From Streptococcus sp. (GTDB lineage Bacteria > Bacillota > Bacilli > Lactobacillales > Streptococcaceae): 26,555 nucleotides of DNA. This document shows positions 6,768 to 14,152 of this stretch, piece after piece. The first letter of the stretch is position 1, and each line of letters opens with the position of its first letter. The notes below the pieces were generated by a model, which saw nothing but the letters and a program-made list of their open reading frames with translations, did no database searches and was not told the DNA's origin. The DNA is taken from the NCBI RefSeq assembly GCF_030825805.1, contig NZ_JAPJPF010000024.1, forward strand, positions 1-26,555, read 5' to 3'. A program made the position numbers and the translations under genes.

Positions 6768-7685
6768 ATGTCTACAAATCAAATCGCACTTAAAAACCTT
6801 GTCTCAATGGAAGCTTTATCAAACGAAGAAGTTATGGCCTTGATTAAGCGTGGTATTGAGTTTAAAAATGGAGCAAAAGTTCATTATGATGAGCAACATA
6901 TCGTGTCTAACCTCTTCTTTGAGTCGTCAACACGTACGCACAAAGCATTTGAAGTGGCTGAGTTGAAATTAGGTTGTGACCTCCTTGACTTTGATGTGAA
7001 AACGAGCTCTGTAAACAAGGGTGAAACTCTCTACGATACCATTTTGACCATGTCAGCTCTCGGAGTTGATATCTGCGTCATCCGTCACCCTGAAGTAGAT
7101 TACTACAAGCAATTGATTGAAAGTCCAACCATCACAGCCTCAATTGTCAACGGGGGAGATGGATCTGGTCAACACCCAAGCCAAAGTTTGCTAGACTTGA
7201 TGACCATCTATCAAGAGTTTGGTCACTTTGATGGACTTAAGGTTTGTATCGCTGGTGACTTGGATCACTCACGTGTGGCAAAATCCAATATGCAAATCTT
7301 GAAACGCTTGGGAGCAACCCTCTACTTTGCTGGTCCAGACGAGTGGAGAAGTGCGGAATTTGAAGATTATGGAACCTTTGTGACGATTGATGAAGTGATC
7401 GAAGAGGTTGATGTTATGATGTTCCTCCGTGTGCAACACGAGCGTCATGATTATGAGTCTCTCTTTTCAAAAGAGAACTACCATCGTTTGCATGGCTTGA
7501 CACAAGAACGCTATGATCGTATGAAAGACACAGCCATCTTGATGCACCCAGCTCCAGTAAACCGTGATGTGGAGATTGCTGATCACTTGGTAGAAGCTCC
7601 TAAATCACGCATCGTGGAGCAAATGACCAACGGTGTCTTTGTCCGCATGGCTATCATCGAAGCGGTTTTAGCTGGACGGAAATAA
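6768..7685 (+). CDS. pyrB: aspartate carbamoyltransferase catalytic subunit
   Basis: A 305-residue protein that joins carbamoyl phosphate to aspartate, the first committed step of pyrimidine synthesis. The carbamoyl-phosphate loop [13 protein letters not shown], the [12 protein letters not shown] helix, the [13 protein letters not shown] segment and the [11 protein letters not shown] loop are all intact, so the enzyme should be active. I chose the ATG at 6768 because a GGAG site lies eight bases upstream and the N-terminus [10 protein letters not shown] fits homologues; the in-frame ATG at 6750 lacks such a site. It follows pyrR in the PyrR-controlled unit. Its substrate must come from elsewhere if the carA/carB-like genes downstream are inactive. 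Confidence 0.96.
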   Translation: MSTNQIALKNLVSMEALSNEEVMALIKRGIEFKNGAKVHYDEQHIVSNLFFESSTRTHKAFEVAELKLGCDLLDFDVKTSSVNKGETLYDTILTMSALGVDICVIRHPEVDYYKQLIESPTITASIVNGGDGSGQHPSQSLLDLMTIYQEFGHFDGLKVCIAGDLDHSRVAKSNMQILKRLGATLYFAGPDEWRSAEFEDYGTFVTIDEVIEEVDVMMFLRVQHERHDYESLFSKENYHRLHGLTQERYDRMKDTAILMHPAPVNRDVEIADHLVEAPKSRIVEQMTNGVFVRMAIIEAVLAGRK

Positions 7686-7709
7686 TAGAGTAAGAAAATA
7701 GAAAGGAGA

Positions 7710-7755
7710 AGTGAGAGAGTCTACAAAAAGGTGGTCTTTTCTCACTTTTCTTTTT
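7710..7755 (+). terminator. intercistronic terminator/attenuator between pyrB and carA-like gene
   Basis: AGTGAGA (7710-7716) pairs with TCTCACT (7740-7746), with further A-T pairs at the base, and TTTTCTTTTT follows. It would reduce transcription into the carA/carB-like genes. Confidence 0.55.
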
Positions 7756-7775
7756 GGAGTTTGTAAGGAGAATTT

Positions 7776-8873
7776 ATGGTAAAACGTCTCTTAGTATTAG
7801 AAGATGGGACGGTTTTTGAAGGAACTGGTTTTGGAGCTGATACCTATGTCAGTGGAGAATTGGTCTTAAATTCTGCCATGACGGGTTATCAGGAGTTGAT
7901 TACCGACCAGTCCTATAAGGGGCAAATATTAGCCTTTACTTTTCCAGTTATCGGTACAACTGGGATAAACCGAGATGATTATGAATCTATTTTTCCTGGG
8001 TGTCTAGCAGTGGTAGTGCACCAATTAGCGAGTCATCCCAGTAATTGGCGCAAACAGTTATCCTTAGATGCTTACCTGAAAAAACACAATATTCCAGGGA
8101 TCCAAGGAGTCGATACTCGAAAGCTGGCTAAAATTGTCACTGAACATGGAAGTATGAAGGCTACAGTGGTCAATGAAGGGGATGCGATTGAGCATATCTT
8201 AGACCAGCTCCGGGCAACCGTCTTACCTTTTGATCAAGTCCGCCAGGTGTCGACCAAAACCCCCTATGCTGCACCAGGGTTTGGTAAGAGTATCGTCTTG
8301 ATCGACTTGGGCTTACGGCATTCCGTTTTGCGTCAATTGATTGCACGAGGTTGTAACGTCACGGTCGTTCCTTATTCAGTTAAATTGAAGGAATTAAAGG
8401 ATTTGCAGCCAGATGGCATCATTCTATCCAGTGGTCCAGGGAATCCTCATCATATCGATGGTATTTGCCAGGTCATTGCTAAAATCGATCCTCATATTCC
8501 GATCATGGGAATCGGCTTAGGGGCAGAATTGCTGGCCCTTGCCCATGGAGGAAGCCTCACCAAACTAAAAAGCCCTCATCGAGGACTTAACATTCCTGTA
8601 AAAGAGGTGGCTACTGGAAAAGTCGAAATCACTAGCCAGAATCACCAGTACAACATCGAACGCGATACTCTTCCACGAGATTTTCTGATCACCCATGAGG
8701 AGCTTCATGATCACTCTATCGAGGCCTTTCGTCACCGCTATCTTCCCTTGATCGGTGTTCTCTACCATATTGAGTCCAGCCCAGGACCAAGGGAAAGTCT
8801 CTATTTCTATGACGAATTTATGGATCTGATTGAAAGTAAATTAGACGAAAGAAGGGAGGAGTTATGGTCATGA
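7776..8873 (+). CDS. carA: carbamoyl-phosphate synthetase small-subunit homologue lacking the catalytic Cys
   Basis: The 365-residue protein aligns along its full length with CarA. It has the N-terminal domain (MTGYQELITDQSYKGQI, PGIQGVDTRKL) and a class I glutaminase domain (SSGPGNP at 219-224, HRGLNIPV at 268-275, TSQNHQY at 286-292). The catalytic motif normally reads GICLGHQ; here residues 245-251 read GIGLGAE. The Cys nucleophile is Gly247, and the following His/Gln are Ala/Glu. His331 and Glu333 of the triad remain in YHIESSPGP. Glutamine hydrolysis is therefore not expected. AAGGAG precedes the ATG, and the stop overlaps the carB-like start. Intact reading frame and normal length argue for some retained role, such as ammonia-dependent or structural function. 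Confidence 0.88.
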   Translation: MVKRLLVLEDGTVFEGTGFGADTYVSGELVLNSAMTGYQELITDQSYKGQILAFTFPVIGTTGINRDDYESIFPGCLAVVVHQLASHPSNWRKQLSLDAYLKKHNIPGIQGVDTRKLAKIVTEHGSMKATVVNEGDAIEHILDQLRATVLPFDQVRQVSTKTPYAAPGFGKSIVLIDLGLRHSVLRQLIARGCNVTVVPYSVKLKELKDLQPDGIILSSGPGNPHHIDGICQVIAKIDPHIPIMGIGLGAELLALAHGGSLTKLKSPHRGLNIPVKEVATGKVEITSQNHQYNIERDTLPRDFLITHEELHDHSIEAFRHRYLPLIGVLYHIESSPGPRESLYFYDEFMDLIESKLDERREELWS

Positions 8874-10597
8874 ATCAAGTAACGCTTTTGTGTGCAGAAT
8901 CCTTCAATGATGTCAGTTTGCTTGGAGCACTCACGTCTTGTCCCTTATTAAAAGAACGTGGCTACCAGACAGAAATCCTCTATTGTGGAGACGAGAACGA
9001 CGTCACCAAAGAAGCAGGAGACGCTGTTTCGGTTATTCGTTTAAAGTTGGACAGTCTCAAAGAAGCCCTTCTAGCGACGAAAACAAAAAATTTACTGCTG
9101 TCATTTGCGGATAAGCAAGTCCTTGGTCTTTTATTCCGATTGGAAGAAATTGGGTTTCTCAAGGAACACAAAATCCGTATTCTAGGAACTTCGCTTAGGC
9201 AGTACCGTACCTTTTACCACCAGGCAGACCAAAAGTCATTTCTACAGGACTTAGGTTATCAAGTTCCTTCCTCATCCTTGGTTTCGACAGTGCGAGAGGC
9301 TATTGAGTTCTCAGAGCAGATCCAATTCCCTATTGTTGTTTGGCCACTTGCCAGCAAGCATGGGCAAGGTCGTCGGATTGCTAATAACTTGGATGATTTA
9401 TGTGATGCTGTCGAAAAAGGACTAGAAGTATCGCCACAGGCTCAGTGTTTGTTGGAGCTCTCAACGGTTGGTTTCAAGGAGTTGGAATACATCGTCGTCC
9501 GAGATCGTCAGGATAATTATTATCTTGCGGGAAACATTGAGAGTATCGACCCGGTGGGGATCCATTCCAGTGATTCTTATCAAGTCATCCCAAGTCTGAC
9601 GTTGACAGATACCGAGCATCAGACCTTGAGAGAGGCAGCTTTGTCTATTGTCCGGCACTTGAGACTGGTTGGAGCGACATCCATCAAGTTTGCGCTAGAT
9701 CCAAAGAGTTACCAATTCTATATTCTTGAGGTCAATCCTTTTGCTTCGGATTCCTTCTCGACCATGTCCATGGCCTTAGGTTATTCGATTTACTACCAGG
9801 CCTTATGCTTAAAATTAGGCGACCACCTTTTGGACCTTCCTCATCCTACGATGAAGGGTCTTACAGCCCTGTTTGAACCCACTCTAGATCGTATTTTCTT
9901 TAAACTACCCGTCTTTCCAATGGAAAAGGTGACAAAAGTTCTCAATACACAAATTCATTCAGTTGGTGCAATTCATGGTTTTGGTAGTAGTTTGGAAGAA
10001 GCCTATCAGCAAGCTGTTGAAAATTTCGGTTCGAATCAATGGCCTAAGCATATTCTAAAAGAGATTTCGGACGATGAACTCATCCAACGGATCGCCAAAC
10101 GAATGCCATATCGCTTTTCATCTATCTTAGAAGCTTTTCATCGAGGCTTCGAAAGGGAAGAAGTGAGTGACCTGAGTCGAATGGATCCGTTCTATCTCCA
10201 GTTTTTATATAATCTTTACTTGTATGAGCGACAAGAGAAGGAGCAACTATGTCCTGAGCTAAAATTACGTTCTTTGGATTTAACAGCTGGATTCGGTCAA
10301 GTTGGTGAAAAGGTTTCTTACTATAATTCGATCTGTGGCGAAGATGAGGTGCCAGATTGGAGTCAATGGAGCTTATTGGTTGATCAAGGCGCTCCAGAAG
10401 ATTCGAGCCAGATTCTTAGACTGATAGATTGCTTGAAGCAGGAGCATGAAAAGGGAAGAAAAGTAGCCCTTCTGACACATCGTCCTTTTGCAGGACATGA
10501 AGCAGATACTTGCTTGCGAATCCCTCTCTCAATTTATGAGACTTACCAAAACCAGATTAACAGCCAGTTTGGTCAGGTAGTATATTTGGATGAATAG
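8864..10597 (+). CDS. carB: truncated, degenerate carbamoyl-phosphate synthetase large-subunit homologue
   Basis: The 577-residue protein matches the N-terminal half of CarB (about 1,060 residues normally). Seen in order: a diverged pre-ATP-grasp region (1-125), an ATP-grasp domain (about 126-355, with SPQAQCLLELSTVGFKELEY and the FALDPKSYQFYILEVNP motif), an oligomerisation-type domain (about 400-490, RFSSILEAFHRGFEREEV, DPFYLQFL), and a short stub like the start of the second half (500-577). The glycine-rich loop VRPxFTxGGxGG has become VWPLASKHGQGRR (159-171). The metal-binding Gln of VQF is Lys275, and the Arg of NPRxSR is Phe293. The second ATP-grasp and allosteric domain are absent. Catalysis is very unlikely. 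Start may be 8864 or the ATG at 8870, which would give an ATGA overlap and a better-spaced AGGAG. It ends at a strong terminator. Confidence 0.85.
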   Translation: MVMNQVTLLCAESFNDVSLLGALTSCPLLKERGYQTEILYCGDENDVTKEAGDAVSVIRLKLDSLKEALLATKTKNLLLSFADKQVLGLLFRLEEIGFLKEHKIRILGTSLRQYRTFYHQADQKSFLQDLGYQVPSSSLVSTVREAIEFSEQIQFPIVVWPLASKHGQGRRIANNLDDLCDAVEKGLEVSPQAQCLLELSTVGFKELEYIVVRDRQDNYYLAGNIESIDPVGIHSSDSYQVIPSLTLTDTEHQTLREAALSIVRHLRLVGATSIKFALDPKSYQFYILEVNPFASDSFSTMSMALGYSIYYQALCLKLGDHLLDLPHPTMKGLTALFEPTLDRIFFKLPVFPMEKVTKVLNTQIHSVGAIHGFGSSLEEAYQQAVENFGSNQWPKHILKEISDDELIQRIAKRMPYRFSSILEAFHRGFEREEVSDLSRMDPFYLQFLYNLYLYERQEKEQLCPELKLRSLDLTAGFGQVGEKVSYYNSICGEDEVPDWSQWSLLVDQGAPEDSSQILRLIDCLKQEHEKGRKVALLTHRPFAGHEADTCLRIPLSIYETYQNQINSQFGQVVYLDE

Positions 10598-10600
10598 AAT

Positions 10601-10637
10601 AAGAGCTTCGGTCAAGATAACCGAAGCTCTTTGTTTA
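10601..10637. terminator. bidirectional terminator between the pyr operon and pepT
   Basis: A perfect 12-base stem, AAGAGCTTCGGT (10601-10612) with ACCGAAGCTCTT (10620-10631), has T-rich flanks on the plus strand and weaker ones on the minus strand. It serves the convergent pyr operon and pepT. Confidence 0.85.
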
Positions 10638-10652
10638 ATTCAATAGTGTGAA

Positions 10653-11873
10653 TTAGAAATGGCTAACAATTCCGATGATGGTATCCACTGCACGTTCCAT
10701 GGTTTGTAGGCTGACATATTCAAAGCGACCATGCATATTTTCGCCACCAGCAAAAAGGTTTGGAGTTGGAATTCCCATGAAGGAAATCTTAGAACCGTCT
10801 GTACCACCGCGGATTGGTTCAATAATAGGAGTAATGCCCAAATCTTCCATGACTTCCTTAGCCAGGTTGACTGGTGTCATGTCTTTCTCGATGACTTGTT
10901 TCATGTTATAGTACTGGTCTTTAAGGTTCAAGAGAACACGTTCAGCACCAAGTTCTTGGTTCATCTTGCTTGCGATGTCTTCCATCATGGCTTTACGGGC
11001 TTCAAAGTTCTCTGTTTCGAAGTCACGGATAATGTAGCTAGCATGCGCTTCCTCAACAGTCCCCTCGATATTCATTAAATGGAAGAAGCCTTGGTAGCCA
11101 TCTGTTTTTTCAGGGCGGTCTTCTTCAGGGAGTTGATTGTGGAAGTCAATGGCTAACTGGAGAGCATTGACCATTTGGTTCTTAGCAGTACCTGGGTGCA
11201 CATTGCGCCCTTTAAAGGTAATTTCAGCTCCTGCAGCAGAGAAGGTTTCGTATTGCAATTCACCAAGAGGACCACCGTCCACTGTATAAGCGAAGTCTAC
11301 ATTGAAATCTTCTGCATCAAACTTATCTGCTCCGACTCCGATTTCTTCATCTGGTCCAAAGCCAACTCGGATTTCGCAGTGTTTGATTTCTGGATGAGCA
11401 TTCAAATATTCGATAGCTGTCATAATCTCAGCAATCCCTGATTTGTCATCTGCACCAAGAAGGGTCGTACCGTCAGTTGTAATCAAGGTTTGACCTTTGT
11501 AGTTATGGAGGTTAGCAAAATCAGCTGGATCTAGTGAATAACCAGAATCACCAAGAGGAATAGCGCCACCATCATAGTTTTCGATGACTTGAGGGCTGAT
11601 ATTCTCAGCATTAAAGTCAGCTGTATCCATATGAGAGATAAAGCCAATCTTTCGGGTGAGACTTGGATCGTTTGCTGGTAGCGTTCCGATAGCAAAACCA
11701 TTTGGAAGGTAGTAGACATTCTGAAGTCCAACTCGTTCCATTTCAGGAATCAGTACATTCTTTGCAAACTCTACTTGAGAAGGTGTACTAGGAGTTGTTG
11801 TAGAAGTCTCATCAGAGCGAGTGTTGACTTTGACATAAGTTAAAAAACGTTCTAATAGTGTTGGGTATTTCAT
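10653..11873 (-). CDS. pepT: peptidase T (tripeptidase)
   Basis: A 406-residue cytoplasmic M20-family zinc tripeptide aminopeptidase of normal length. Zinc and catalytic residues are recognisable: His81 and Asp83 in SHMDTADF, bridging Asp142 in LGADDKSG, catalytic Glu176 and Glu177 in GPDEEIGVG, Asp199 in YTVDGGP, and a C-terminal His in [10 protein letters not shown]. It releases N-terminal residues from tripeptides taken up or produced in nutrition. The start follows the HAD gene stop by 14 bases, so it is the last gene of a minus-strand operon led by a LexA-like regulator. Confidence 0.96.
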   Translation of the reverse strand: MKYPTLLERFLTYVKVNTRSDETSTTTPSTPSQVEFAKNVLIPEMERVGLQNVYYLPNGFAIGTLPANDPSLTRKIGFISHMDTADFNAENISPQVIENYDGGAIPLGDSGYSLDPADFANLHNYKGQTLITTDGTTLLGADDKSGIAEIMTAIEYLNAHPEIKHCEIRVGFGPDEEIGVGADKFDAEDFNVDFAYTVDGGPLGELQYETFSAAGAEITFKGRNVHPGTAKNQMVNALQLAIDFHNQLPEEDRPEKTDGYQGFFHLMNIEGTVEEAHASYIIRDFETENFEARKAMMEDIASKMNQELGAERVLLNLKDQYYNMKQVIEKDMTPVNLAKEVMEDLGITPIIEPIRGGTDGSKISFMGIPTPNLFAGGENMHGRFEYVSLQTMERAVDTIIGIVSHF

Positions 11874-11887
11874 TTGTTTTTCCTTTT

Positions 11888-12706
11888 CTAGTTCTGTGCT
11901 TGTAAAACATAGCGCTTGATAGCAGTAGCGACACCGTCTTCTTCGTTAGAAGTGGTAGTGACATCAGCCAAGGCTTTGATAGCAGCTGGAGCATTGCCCA
12001 TAGCAACTCCAAGACCCGCGTACTCAATCATTTCAATATCGTTGTTCTCATCCCCGATAGCCATGACCTCTTGCCTTGGTATTCCCAAGTATTCAGCCAG
12101 TGCCTTTAAGCCGGTCGCTTTATTTACCCCTTTAGGAAGGATCTCAAATAGGATCGGTTGGGAGCGAATAGTGTGGAAGCGCTGGGCTAATACTTCTTCA
12201 TAGGTTTCTTGAAAGACATCAATCCGCTCTTTCTGATCGATAAACATTCCTTGGAAAATCGGTTGTGCCTCAAGAATTTCTTCTAGGCCAAGTGACACGG
12301 GGACTGCAGAAACGATGCTAGCATCCATTTTAGCTATTTCAGAAGGATTTCGATTCAAAATGATATAGCGATTTAAATCGAATAAACTTAATTGAGGATG
12401 GATCTCCTGAGTCAGTTGATCGAGATAAACCAAATCTTCTTCAGATAAGGCATCATAACTGATAACAGACCAATCTGATGATTTGACAGTTGTACAACCA
12501 TTATTAATCACAGAGTAGGAGTGATTACTTTTGAAGGCGATTTCTTCAAAAATTGGACGAACACCAGAGAGAGGGCGACCTGTACAGATGACGACGTTTA
12601 CACCAGCAGCTTCAGCATCCAAAAGAGCCTGCTTATTAGCAGGACTAATGGTTTTGTCTGGTGATAAAAGTGTCCCATCTAAATCAATAGCAACTAATCG
12701 AATCAT
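11888..12706 (-). CDS. Cof-type HAD-IIB phosphatase
   Basis: A 272-residue HAD phosphatase of the Cof/IIB class. Motif I is [14 protein letters not shown] (residues 8-21), motif II is VICTGRP, and motif IV is [24 protein letters not shown], the usual Cof signature. A type IIB cap lies between. Enzymes of this class dephosphorylate sugar phosphates, pyridoxal phosphate or flavin mononucleotide; the substrate cannot be chosen here. Its ATG overlaps the regulator's TGA by four bases (12703-12706), and pepT starts 14 bases after its stop, so all three genes are co-transcribed. Confidence 0.93.
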   Translation of the reverse strand: MIRLVAIDLDGTLLSPDKTISPANKQALLDAEAAGVNVVICTGRPLSGVRPIFEEIAFKSNHSYSVINNGCTTVKSSDWSVISYDALSEEDLVYLDQLTQEIHPQLSLFDLNRYIILNRNPSEIAKMDASIVSAVPVSLGLEEILEAQPIFQGMFIDQKERIDVFQETYEEVLAQRFHTIRSQPILFEILPKGVNKATGLKALAEYLGIPRQEVMAIGDENNDIEMIEYAGLGVAMGNAPAAIKALADVTTTSNEEDGVATAIKRYVLQAQN

Positions 12707-13455
12707 AGCTCATCCTCCTTAGCTGGTAGAAAGCTAGCAATGACTTTTCCGATGACTCTTGGTTCTTCTTCTAAAGGAATAATCTTATCACTATACTTTT
12801 TATTGAGGGAAACGAGACGAATCCCTTGTGCTTCACGGAAGACACGCTTGATCAAGGTTTGCCCGTCGTACTCAATAGCATAGATGGCACCAGCAGTATC
12901 GTAGAAAGTTTGCTTGATTAGGGCAACAGATCCCTTTGGATATTTAGGTTCCAGCGAGTCTGTATGAATCCAAAGTGCTAGATCATAAGCCAGTTTTTGA
13001 TCAAACCAAACCAAATCTCCCTTAGAAGCACTTTGACTTGCAGCATAACTATCGAAGACGGTATATGGTGTGTATTTTTTCTCGATACGTTTCCGTTCAG
13101 CCTGTAAAACCAACAAGCGATTGGCTTCCTCTAAGAGTGAATCTTGAAAGTCCTCATCCAGTTGCTTATAGATAAACTCAATCTTAGAATCCTCCAAGGT
13201 ATCTGGTTGTCCATAACGAGGATCTAGGTCAGAGATGGGGATTTCAAAGAAGCTAGCAATCTTTTCTAAGTTTTCACTGACTGGGAGAGAAGTGCCTTTC
13301 ACATAGCCGGTCAAAGTACTAGCTGGAATACCAGTTGTACGAGATAAATCGACCTGTTTCTTATTCTGAACCTTTAATAGTTCTCTTATTTTTTCGGAAA
13401 TAATGCGCAAAGCCTCTTTATCTTGTGGGCTTGCTTTTCCACGTCCTCTTGCCAA
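12703..13455 (-). CDS. LexA-like transcriptional regulator (XRE HTH + S24 peptidase), HdiR-like
   Basis: A roughly 250-residue regulator. An XRE helix-turn-helix spans about residues 20-75 (numbered from GTG 13464; KKQVDLSRTTGIPASTLTGYVKG). A C-terminal S24/LexA-type autopeptidase holds Ser170 in HTDSLEPKY and Lys206 in TLIKRVF. The intervening linker (YAASQSASKGD) is a plausible self-cleavage region, though no Ala-Gly bond is evident. This architecture matches HdiR-type regulators of lactic acid bacteria, which are cleaved after DNA damage. A GTG at 13462-13464 would touch the AAGGAGG site; I prefer the TTG at 13453-13455, eight bases downstream of it, giving MARGRGKAS. The promoter carries repeated half-sites that suggest autoregulation. 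Confidence 0.85.
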   Translation of the reverse strand: MARGRGKASPQDKEALRIISEKIRELLKVQNKKQVDLSRTTGIPASTLTGYVKGTSLPVSENLEKIASFFEIPISDLDPRYGQPDTLEDSKIEFIYKQLDEDFQDSLLEEANRLLVLQAERKRIEKKYTPYTVFDSYAASQSASKGDLVWFDQKLAYDLALWIHTDSLEPKYPKGSVALIKQTFYDTAGAIYAIEYDGQTLIKRVFREAQGIRLVSLNKKYSDKIIPLEEEPRVIGKVIASFLPAKEDEL

Positions 13456-13485
13456 GAGCTTCACCTCCTTTTTACATTACAATTC

Positions 13486-13514
13486 ATTATAGCGAATTAA
13501 ATCGAAAAAGTAAA
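13486..13514 (-). promoter_or_regulatory. promoter of the regulator-HAD-pepT operon
   Basis: On the minus strand, TTTACT (13514-13509) and TATAAT (13491-13486) are 17 bases apart. The spacer contains a GAATTAAAT half-site (plus-strand 13494-13502), so a bound regulator would block polymerase. Confidence 0.7.
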
Positions 13515-13542
13515 TAGAAATCCTTTATTGTTCATTAATTAT

Positions 13543-13558
13543 TTTAATTCGAATTAAA
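13543..13558. promoter_or_regulatory. palindromic candidate operator in the divergent promoter region
   Basis: TTTAATTCGAATTAAA is a perfect 16-base palindrome. Its half GAATTAAAT recurs at 13494-13502 inside the minus-strand promoter, and a weaker AATTC lies at 13481-13485. It sits between the promoters for the HTH-S24 regulator and for the GNAT gene, so it could bind the regulator. This is inferred from position and symmetry only. Confidence 0.55.
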
Positions 13559-13595
13559 TAGAAACGCAAAATATACTATTAATATATTGTAAAAC

Positions 13596-13624
13596 TTGAT
13601 ATTTTTAGGTATAAGGTCTAAAAT
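13596..13624 (+). promoter_or_regulatory. promoter of the GNAT gene
   Basis: TTGATA (13596-13601) and TAAAAT (13619-13624) are 17 bases apart. A GGAGG ribosome site at 13642-13646 precedes the ATG at 13654. Confidence 0.65.
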
Positions 13625-13653
13625 AAAGGAAAAGACTTTATGGAGGTAGAAGT

Positions 13654-14091
13654 ATGATTCGGACCGTTCAAATTAAAGATGCAGGTCAAATTCGTGATTT
13701 GTGCCACCAGGCATTGGGGTATGATTCGACCCTTGAGAAAGTAACAGCTCAGATTGATAAGTTTAATCAGCCAGATTCGGGTCACTTTTGCTTTGTTTAC
13801 GAAGAGGACCAAACTGGAAATATTTTAGGCTATGTCGAAGCAGAAGCCTATGAGAGTATATATAGCGATCCAGGTTTAAATGTTTTAGGATTTGCTGTTT
13901 TCCCATCTGCTCAAGGACGTGGGATTGGTCGGCAATTGATGGAGCGAATTGAAACTCTTGCTCGAACTCATAACTATTCCTTTATTCGTTTGAGTTCTGC
14001 CTCTCATCGTAAAGAAGCTCATGTTTTTTATGAACATTTAGGTTATGAAGGAAATAAAACACAGAAGCGATTTTTGAAAATAATGGATTAA
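13654..14091 (+). CDS. GNAT-family N-acetyltransferase
   Basis: A 145-residue single-domain GNAT protein. The acetyl-CoA pyrophosphate loop, in GFAVFPSAQGRGIGRQLM at about residues 79-96, carries the family's Q/RxxGxG/A signature. A later HVFYEHLGYE segment (about 127-136) is the usual C-terminal strand and helix. It transfers an acetyl group from acetyl-CoA to an unidentified amine. It has its own promoter and terminator and is divergent from the LexA-like regulator operon, which raises the possibility of shared control through the palindrome at 13543. Confidence 0.92.
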   Translation: MIRTVQIKDAGQIRDLCHQALGYDSTLEKVTAQIDKFNQPDSGHFCFVYEEDQTGNILGYVEAEAYESIYSDPGLNVLGFAVFPSAQGRGIGRQLMERIETLARTHNYSFIRLSSASHRKEAHVFYEHLGYEGNKTQKRFLKIMD

Positions 14092-14115
14092 GATAGGCAA
14101 AGGCCTATCTTTTTT
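14091..14115 (+). terminator. terminator after the GNAT gene
   Basis: AGATAGGC (14091-14098) pairs with GCCTATCT (14103-14110) around an AAAG loop, and a T-run follows. It begins at the last base of the stop codon. Confidence 0.85.
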
Positions 14116-14123
14116 GTTATAAT
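14116..14123 (+). promoter_or_regulatory. lepA: extended -10 promoter of lepA
   Basis: TGTTATAAT is a TGn extended -10 with a perfect TATAAT at 14118-14123, placed right after the upstream terminator. No clear -35 is visible. Leader length to the ATG at 14153 is about 23 bases. Confidence 0.6.
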
Positions 14124-14152
14124 ATACTGAATAGTTTTATAAGGATGAAAAA

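Noticed and set aside
10731..11078. 115-codon plus-strand frame
   Set aside because: Antisense to pepT, with composition following the codon pattern of pepT.
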